Shown: positions 6,967 to 13,000 of the stretch, one piece after another
How the letters are laid out: each line of letters starts with the position of its first letter
Position numbering within the stretch: the stretch's first letter is position 1
From: Streptomyces spiramyceticus
Lineage (GTDB): Bacteria > Actinomycetota > Actinomycetes > Streptomycetales > Streptomycetaceae
Length of the DNA: 64,000 nt
Assembly (NCBI RefSeq): GCF_028807635.1
Contig: NZ_JARBAX010000001.1
Coordinates: forward strand, 1,191,001-1,255,000
Direction: 5' to 3'
Translations under genes and position numbers: made by a program
The notes under the pieces: generated by a model
Seen by the model: only the letters and a program-made list of their open reading frames with translations
Told to the model about the DNA's origin: nothing
The model's database searches: none

Positions 6967-8118
6967 CTACTCGGCCTGCACCTGGAAAGCCGGCAGCTCG
7001 AAGATTCGCTGTTTGCCCTCGTCGTCCATCAGCTCCACCAGCGGCAGCACCAGCCCCCACAGGTCGCGCTTGTCCACCTCCCGTGCCAGCGCGTCCAGTT
7101 CGCCCTCCCCCAGCCCGGCCGCCGCGTCCGCGACCGTCTTGCGGGAGTCCGTCGGCAGCACCTCCACCAGCGGCAGGAACTCCGCCCAGAGCCCGGTCGC
7201 CACCACCGCGCGTACGACCCCTTCGAGCACTCCCGCCGAGCGCAGTGACGGCAGCCCGGCGACCGCCCGGCGCTCCTCGTCGCCGAGCAGCGCCACCAGC
7301 GGCAGCAGCGACTCCCACAGGTCCTGCTCCGCCACGACCCGTACGAGCGCGTCGAGCCGTTCCTGGGGCTGCGCCGCCGCGAGGGAGGCGATACGGGCGC
7401 GCTGCTCGTCCGGGACCATCCCGGCGATGGCCAGCGCCTCGGGCCACAGGCCGTCGGCCGCCGCTCCGACAACCGAGGCGAGCCGGTCTTCGCCCATCAA
7501 CTCGATGACCTGACCGAGCCGTTCGGGCATGTCGATGGCGAAGCCGGTGCGCAGCACCACGTCGTCGGCGATCTGCGGGATGATCCGTTCCAGTGCGGAG
7601 TCGCGCAGGTGCCCGACGAACCGCCCCATCGTCAGATGGTCGCCGCGTTCCGCAAGCGCGACGGCGATCCGTACGAGCAGATTCTCGTCGAGCCGGTCGA
7701 CGATCCCCGCGATCCTCCGGGGATCGAGGTGGGCGCAGGACTCGGCGGTGAACGAAACCGGCAGCTTCTCGATGATGTCGGCGGCCCGCGCCGGTTCCAG
7801 CTTGCCCGCGACCGCGGCGGCGAGGCGCGGCCCCAGCGCCTTCTGGGAGATCGCCGCGGCCACCCCGGCCGGGACCAGCTTGGTGGCCTTGGCGATCCGG
7901 TCGAGCATCTCGGGCGTGCCGTCGAAGAGCGCGGCGGCGGCCTGTTCGCGCAGGCGGCGTACGTCTTCGGCGGGCAAGGTGCGCAGGAAGGCGAGGCGCT
8001 CGCGGGCCCCGGAGTTCTCGGGGGACCCGGGGGCACCGGGGGCGACGGGCTCGTCGGGGTCCGCGCCCAGCAATGCGGCGATCTTCTCGGTCTCGGCCCT
8101 GTTGCGGAGCTTGTCCAT
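6967..8118 (-). CDS. helical-repeat protein of unknown function
   Basis: I do not recognise a named family. The 383-residue product is acidic and almost wholly alpha-helical in pattern, without signal or TM segments. The C-terminal part holds at least three related units of roughly 45-50 residues, each beginning DLWESLLPLV, GLWAEFLPLV or DLWGLVLPLV and continuing with an acidic turn and a short helix ending in LP. Earlier segments (MPERLGQVIEL, LPVSFTAE) look like more divergent members of a HEAT/MgtE-N-like solenoid, so a scaffold or protein-binding role is plausible. ATG 8118 is preferred to a GTG at 8130. The gene follows an unrelated small gene by 16 bases and shares its transcript. Confidence 0.7.
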   Translation of the reverse strand: MDKLRNRAETEKIAALLGADPDEPVAPGAPGSPENSGARERLAFLRTLPAEDVRRLREQAAAALFDGTPEMLDRIAKATKLVPAGVAAAISQKALGPRLAAAVAGKLEPARAADIIEKLPVSFTAESCAHLDPRRIAGIVDRLDENLLVRIAVALAERGDHLTMGRFVGHLRDSALERIIPQIADDVVLRTGFAIDMPERLGQVIELMGEDRLASVVGAAADGLWPEALAIAGMVPDEQRARIASLAAAQPQERLDALVRVVAEQDLWESLLPLVALLGDEERRAVAGLPSLRSAGVLEGVVRAVVATGLWAEFLPLVEVLPTDSRKTVADAAAGLGEGELDALAREVDKRDLWGLVLPLVELMDDEGKQRIFELPAFQVQAE

Positions 8119-8134
8119 GTCGGGGATCACCGGC

Positions 8135-8359
8135 TCACTTGAAGAGGATGCGGCGTACGGGACCACGGGCGAGGGCGGGGACCAGTTTGAGGGCCTCCTC
8201 CGCCGCGTCGCCGAGCCCGGACGCCCGGCGCTCGCGTTCGCGGCGCACTGCGTCGGCGAGGAGAGTGAGTTGTCCGTCCTCCAGGCGGCCGATGCTCGGC
8301 GGCGGCTGTGCGCCGCCCAGTTCCTTACTCAGTCGCGTCAGCGCTTCGGTACTGCTCAT
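8135..8359 (-). CDS. small hypothetical protein
   Basis: 74-residue protein, unrecognised. It has an acidic/basic helical pattern (LADAVRRERERRASGLGD) and a basic C-terminus ending RRILFK, and no Cys or TM segment. ATG 8359 has GGAAGG nine bases upstream; a GTG two codons earlier is possible. It is the first gene of a two-gene minus-strand unit with the helical-repeat protein and may be its partner. It is transcribed away from the MFS exporter gene. Confidence 0.6.
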   Translation of the reverse strand: MSSTEALTRLSKELGGAQPPPSIGRLEDGQLTLLADAVRRERERRASGLGDAAEEALKLVPALARGPVRRILFK

Positions 8360-8461
8360 GCTCACGGCCCTTCCGATGACGGTGGATGTTCCTACGCCGG
8401 TCCCGCCCCTGCCCCCCTGTCCCTGCTCTTGTCCCCGCTCCTGTCCTGACCCTGAAGCCGA

Positions 8462-8478
8462 ATTGACTTTTAGTCAAT
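8462..8478. promoter_or_regulatory. perfect 7-3-7 palindrome, TetR-operator-like
   Basis: ATTGACT-TTT-AGTCAAT is a perfect inverted repeat in the divergent region between the small hypothetical gene and the MFS exporter. AT-rich palindromes of this form are frequent operators for TetR-family repressors of efflux pumps. It lies 25 bases upstream of the SoxR-like promoter, so the exporter may have two inputs. Confidence 0.55.
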
Positions 8479-8487
8479 AGCTGGCGC

Positions 8488-8524
8488 TTGACCTCAACTC
8501 CGCTTGAGGTAAGAGGCTTTGGCC
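8488..8524 (+). promoter_or_regulatory. SoxR/MerR-type promoter with SoxR box, probably leaderless
   Basis: ACCTCAA-CTCCGC-TTGAGGT (8491-8510) is a perfect 7-6-7 palindrome containing the classical SoxR half-sites CCTCAA and TTGAGG six bases apart. It sits between TTGACC (8488-8493) and a weak -10 GAGGCT (8513-8518), 19 bases apart, the stretched spacing that MerR-family activators need. Transcription would start about at the A of ATG 8525, so the mRNA would be leaderless. SoxR itself is not encoded in the window. Confidence 0.65.
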
Positions 8525-10018
8525 ATGAAGCCGATACGCGTCCCCCGCCCCCTTGTGACCCTGCTGATCGTCCTGCTCGGCTACCTCACTCTCCCCATGG
8601 CGATGTCCGGCACGACGATCGCCCTCCCGGAGATCGGCCGGGACCTCAATGCCTCCGGTGCGTCCCTCCAGTGGGTGGTCACCGGCTACTTCCTCACCGC
8701 CTCCGCCTTCATGCTCGTCGCGGGCTCGCTCGGCGACCTGTTCGGGCGGCGGAAGGTGTACGCGACCGGAGCCGCCGTATACACGGCCGGCACCCTCGTC
8801 GCCTCCACCGCCCAGAGCATCCTGGTCCTGGACGCCGCACGCACCCTCGCCGGTCTGGGCGCAGCGGGCGTGATGGCGGGCGGTGGCGCGATCCTCGCGT
8901 CGGCCTTCGAAGGAGCCGCCCGTACCAGGGTGTTCGCCACGGTCGGTACTGTCGCGGGCATCGGCATCGCGGCCGGACCGACGGTCTCCGGCGCAGTCGT
9001 CGGGGCCTTCGGCTGGCGGACCACGTTCCTCCTCTTCGGGGTCGCCGGAATCGTCATCCTGTCCGCGACCCTCTTCATGACCGAGTCCAGGGCGGCGGCC
9101 CGGCCCAGGGTCGACGTACCCGGCGCGGTCACCTTCATCGCCGGTCTCGCGATGGTCATGTTCGCCATCGCCCAGGGCGGTCGGGCGGGCTGGAGCAGCG
9201 CCCGCGTCCTTGTCCCGCTGGCCGCCGGCTTCGCGCTGCTCGCCCTGTTCGTGGCGATCGAGCGGCGCAGCGACCACCCGATGCTGGACCTGGCCCTGGT
9301 GCGCAACCGGCGCTTCATGGGCTGGATCGTCGGTGCGACGGCCATCGCGATCGGCTCTTCCGGCGTCATGGTCTTCTTCCCCACCTACCTCCAGGGAGCG
9401 AACAGCCTCTCCGCCGGTGACGCGGGTCTGGTCATGCTGATGCTGACCGCCCCCGTCTTCGTCGTCCCCCAGATCGGCGGCCGCCTGGTCACCCGGGGCC
9501 TCCCGGCCCGCCACATCGTCGCCGCGGCCCTGCTGCTGTCGGCCGCGGGCAACGCCTGGCTTGCCCTCACCCTGCACCCGGGCACCGGCGCCGCGGGTCT
9601 CTCCGTACCGCTGATCCTGATCGGCACGGCGAGCGGCCTGACCCTCGGGCTTGTCGACGCCCAGGCCATGAGCATGGTCGACCAGGAGCACGTGGGCATG
9701 GCTTCCGGCCTGCTGAACACGATCCGGGCCGGGTCCAACTCCCTGATGCTCGCCGTCTTCGGCGCCGCCCTGATCACCCTGATCCAGTCCCGTGTGGGCG
9801 ACGCCGCCGTCGCGGCGGACGTGGCGGCGGGCAACCTGGCCGGCCCCCGGCATGCCGAGCTGGCCGGGCAGTTCACGTACGCCTGGCAGTTCGCTCTGAC
9901 GGTCGCGGCGGTGGCGATGACGGCGGCGGCGGTCCTGGTCCACCGCATGCTGACCCCGCCGAAGGAGCGGCGTACGGACCGGATCGAGCCACAGCGCACG
10001 GTCCCGGAGCCCGTCTGA
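8525..10018 (+). CDS. MFS drug exporter, DHA2 (14-TM) type
   Basis: 497-residue major facilitator superfamily exporter that would extrude drugs by proton antiport across the cytoplasmic membrane. Hydrophobic segments fit the 14-TM DHA2 layout. Motif A (GSLGDLFGRRKV) lies between TM2 and TM3, an antiporter motif C (GIAAGPTVSG) in TM5, and LQWVVTGYFLT is typical of TM2. A charged C-tail (PPKERRTDRIEPQ) follows the last helix. ATG 8525 is preferred: AAGAGG lies close upstream, and the promoter geometry would place the transcript start on the ATG itself. The preceding palindromes suggest control by a redox-sensing SoxR and perhaps a TetR repressor. It ends 11 bases from the convergent STAND gene stop, leaving no room for an independent terminator. 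Confidence 0.92.
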   Translation: MKPIRVPRPLVTLLIVLLGYLTLPMAMSGTTIALPEIGRDLNASGASLQWVVTGYFLTASAFMLVAGSLGDLFGRRKVYATGAAVYTAGTLVASTAQSILVLDAARTLAGLGAAGVMAGGGAILASAFEGAARTRVFATVGTVAGIGIAAGPTVSGAVVGAFGWRTTFLLFGVAGIVILSATLFMTESRAAARPRVDVPGAVTFIAGLAMVMFAIAQGGRAGWSSARVLVPLAAGFALLALFVAIERRSDHPMLDLALVRNRRFMGWIVGATAIAIGSSGVMVFFPTYLQGANSLSAGDAGLVMLMLTAPVFVVPQIGGRLVTRGLPARHIVAAALLLSAAGNAWLALTLHPGTGAAGLSVPLILIGTASGLTLGLVDAQAMSMVDQEHVGMASGLLNTIRAGSNSLMLAVFGAALITLIQSRVGDAAVAADVAAGNLAGPRHAELAGQFTYAWQFALTVAAVAMTAAAVLVHRMLTPPKERRTDRIEPQRTVPEPV

Positions 10019-10029
10019 CGCGAGACGCC

Positions 10030-13000
10030 CTACAGCTCCTCCCCCAGCGGCAGCCGGTGAACCCCCGGAAGGTACTCGTCGAGCTCGCCCGGCACGAACC
10101 GCGACATCCCCACGACATGCCAGAACTCACCGGCCACATCGCCCTCGTACTTGTAGCCGCCGGCCGGCGTCAGGGCCGCCCACCCGCCCGGTACGCCGAT
10201 CAGCGTCGCCCGCAGCGAGGGCTGCCCGTCCGCCGGGAAGTTCCAGAGCCGCACGGTGCCGTCCTCGCTGCCGCTGGCCAGGGCCGTACCGTCCGGGCTG
10301 AAGGCGACGGACAGGATCCGGCCCGCGTGACCGGTCAGTTCGGTGATGTGCTCGCCGGTGTCGGCGTTCCACAGCCCGATCGTGCGGTCGTCCCCGGCCG
10401 CCGCCAGCAGCGGAAGGCTCGGATGGGCGGCGACCGTCCACAGCCTGCCGCCGCGCCCGCGCAGTCGCAGGCTCGGCTCGTTGTCCCGCCAGACGATGGC
10501 CGTACCGTCCCAGCTCGCACTGGCCAGCCACTGGCTCCCCGGTCCGAAGGCCACCCCGTACACCCGGTCGTCATGTGCGACGAGTTCCGCGACGAGGCCG
10601 CCGGAGCGGGCGTCCCACAGCCGTACGCGGCTGTCGTCGCAGCCGGTCGCGAGGACATCGCTGTCGGACCTGAAGGCGATGGAGCGGACCCTGCCGCGGT
10701 GCTGGTCCAGGTTGGCCACCTGCGCGCCCGTGGTGCGGTACCAGAGGCGGACGGTGTCGTCGTCGTTGGCCGTGGCGAGCAGTTGGCCGTCGCCGCTGAA
10801 CGCCTCGGCCCAGATGTGCTCGGTCTCGATGTCGAGCTCTCTCAGGTACTGGCCGCCGGCCGGGTTCCAGAGGTAGATGTCACCGTCGTTGCTGGCGGTC
10901 CCGAGGACCGGTTCGACCGGGCTGAACGCCACGGAGACGAGCCGGTCGCCCCGTCCGGTCAGCTCCTCGGTACGCCGCCCGGTGCGCGTCTCCCACAGCC
11001 GTACGACACCGTCGTTGCCGCAGGTGGCCAGGTGGGCGCCGTCGGCGCTGAAGGACAGGTCGCTGATCCGGCGTCCGTGGCCGCGCAGGATGCGCTTGCC
11101 CTGGCCGGTGGCCGCCTCCCAGACCTGCGCGCCTCCGTCGTTCCCGACGGTGAGCAGCTGGCTGTCCTGCGGCCGGAAGGCCAGGGCCCATGCGGAGCCC
11201 CGGTGTTCGGCGGGCTGCTGGCCGTGGAGGGTGACCGTGTGTCCGTGCCGCTGGGTGGTGACGTTCCACAGCCGGACCGTGCCGTCGCTGTCGCAGGCCG
11301 CGAGGAGCTTGCCGCCGTGCCCGAAGAGCACGTGGTAAACGGCTCCTGTGCACCGCTCCAGGATCCCGGCCTGTGTGCCGACCACCGGGTCCCACAGCCG
11401 TACTTGTCCGTCGGTGTCGCCGCTGGCCAGGAGGTTGCCGTCGGGGTGGAAGTCAAGGGCGTACACGCGTCCGGTGTGGCCGGTGAACTCGTGCAGCAGC
11501 CGCGGCCCGCCCGCCCCGTCCGCCCTGTCCGCCCTGTCCGTCCCGTCCGCCGTCCAGATCCGTACGGCTCCGCCCTGCCCCTCCGCGCCCTGGTCGGCGG
11601 TGGCGAAGACGGTGCCGTCCGGGCTGAACCTGACGCGGTAGACGGCCCCTTGATGGCCGCCGAGTTCCCCTGTGCAGTGCCCGGTACGGATGTCCCACAG
11701 CCGTACGTCGGCAGCCGCGTCGCCGGTGATCAGGGTGCGGCCGTCCGGGCTGAAGACCGCGGTGTAGACGGGGGCTGTGTGGCCGGGAAGTCGGTGTACG
11801 GGTTCCCCCGTGGCCACGTCCCAGATCGTGACCAGGCCTTCGCCGTCCCCGGTGGCGAGCAGCGTGCCGTCGCCGTCGAGCGCGACCGGCCACACCCCGT
11901 CGGGGTGGACCTCCAGCCGGTGCCGGCACTCACCGGACACCGGGTCCCACAGCCGTACGGTGCCGTCGGAGCCTCCGGTGGCGATGACGTCGGCGCCGAA
12001 CTTGACGGCGTACACCCGCCCTTGGTGGCCCTGGAGGGTGCGCAGCGCCCTGCCCGTGTCCGCGGCGCAGATCAGGATGCCGCCGTCCTCGCTCCCGACC
12101 GCGAGGAGCTCCCCCTCGGGGCTGTACGCGATAGGTTCGGGGAGTCTGCTGGTGCGCATGTCGAAGCCGTACGGAACGCCGACGGACGAGGGCCGGAATC
12201 CCGCGTCCACCGCCATGCCGGGTGCGATGGCGGCGGTGCGCAGCTCGGGGGCCGACCGCACGGACGCGTCCGTGAGCGAGTCGATGAGGGCGGCCCGGTG
12301 CCAGCGGCTGCCGGTGAGCCGCGCACCGCGCAGATCGGCCCGGGTCAGGCGGGCTCTGCGCAGGTCGGCTCCGGTGAAGTCGGCCCGGCCGAGGTCCGCG
12401 CGGTCGAGGCGGGCGCCGACGAGACGGGCGTTCCTGAGGACGGCGCCGGAGAGATTCGCGCCGATGAGCCGGGTGTCGGTCAGGTCGGCGCCGGTGAGGT
12501 CGACGCCGGAGAAGTCGCGGTAGGAGAGGTCCTCCCCGGCCAGCCGGGCTCCCCGCAGATCCACATTGGCGGGCACGCGCAGCCGGTCGCTGATCCGTAC
12601 GGCGTTGGCGCGCGCCGCGTCGTTCGCACCGCGAGCGGAGGGGCCGGAAGACCCGCCGGACCAGCCGGACCCACCGGACCCGTCGGACCCAGCAGGCCCC
12701 CCGGACCCCCCGGACCCGTCGGACCCGGAAGGTCCTGACGAGTCGAGAACGTCCTGGACCCAGCGGACGCACAGTTCGTGGTCGGCGAGGTCGCAGAAGA
12801 ACTCCACCGCGAGCTGGCTCAGCGGGCGCGCGCAGAGCAGTCCGTACCGCCCGCCGGCGAGCTGGCGGGCGGCTTCCTTCGCGACCAGCCACTCCACGAC
12901 GGAGCCGTGGATGAACTGGAAGAGACCGTCGTCGCTGCGCACCAGCAGGCTGCCGGCGCCGACCGCCTGCGCCGACTCCTGGGTGGACAGCGGGCTTTCG

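Noticed and set aside
10057..12738. 893-codon open frame on the plus strand, antisense to the STAND gene
   Set aside because: It mirrors WD40-coding codons. High G+C lowers stop frequency in the complementary frame, and the minus-strand product has clear domains over the same bases.
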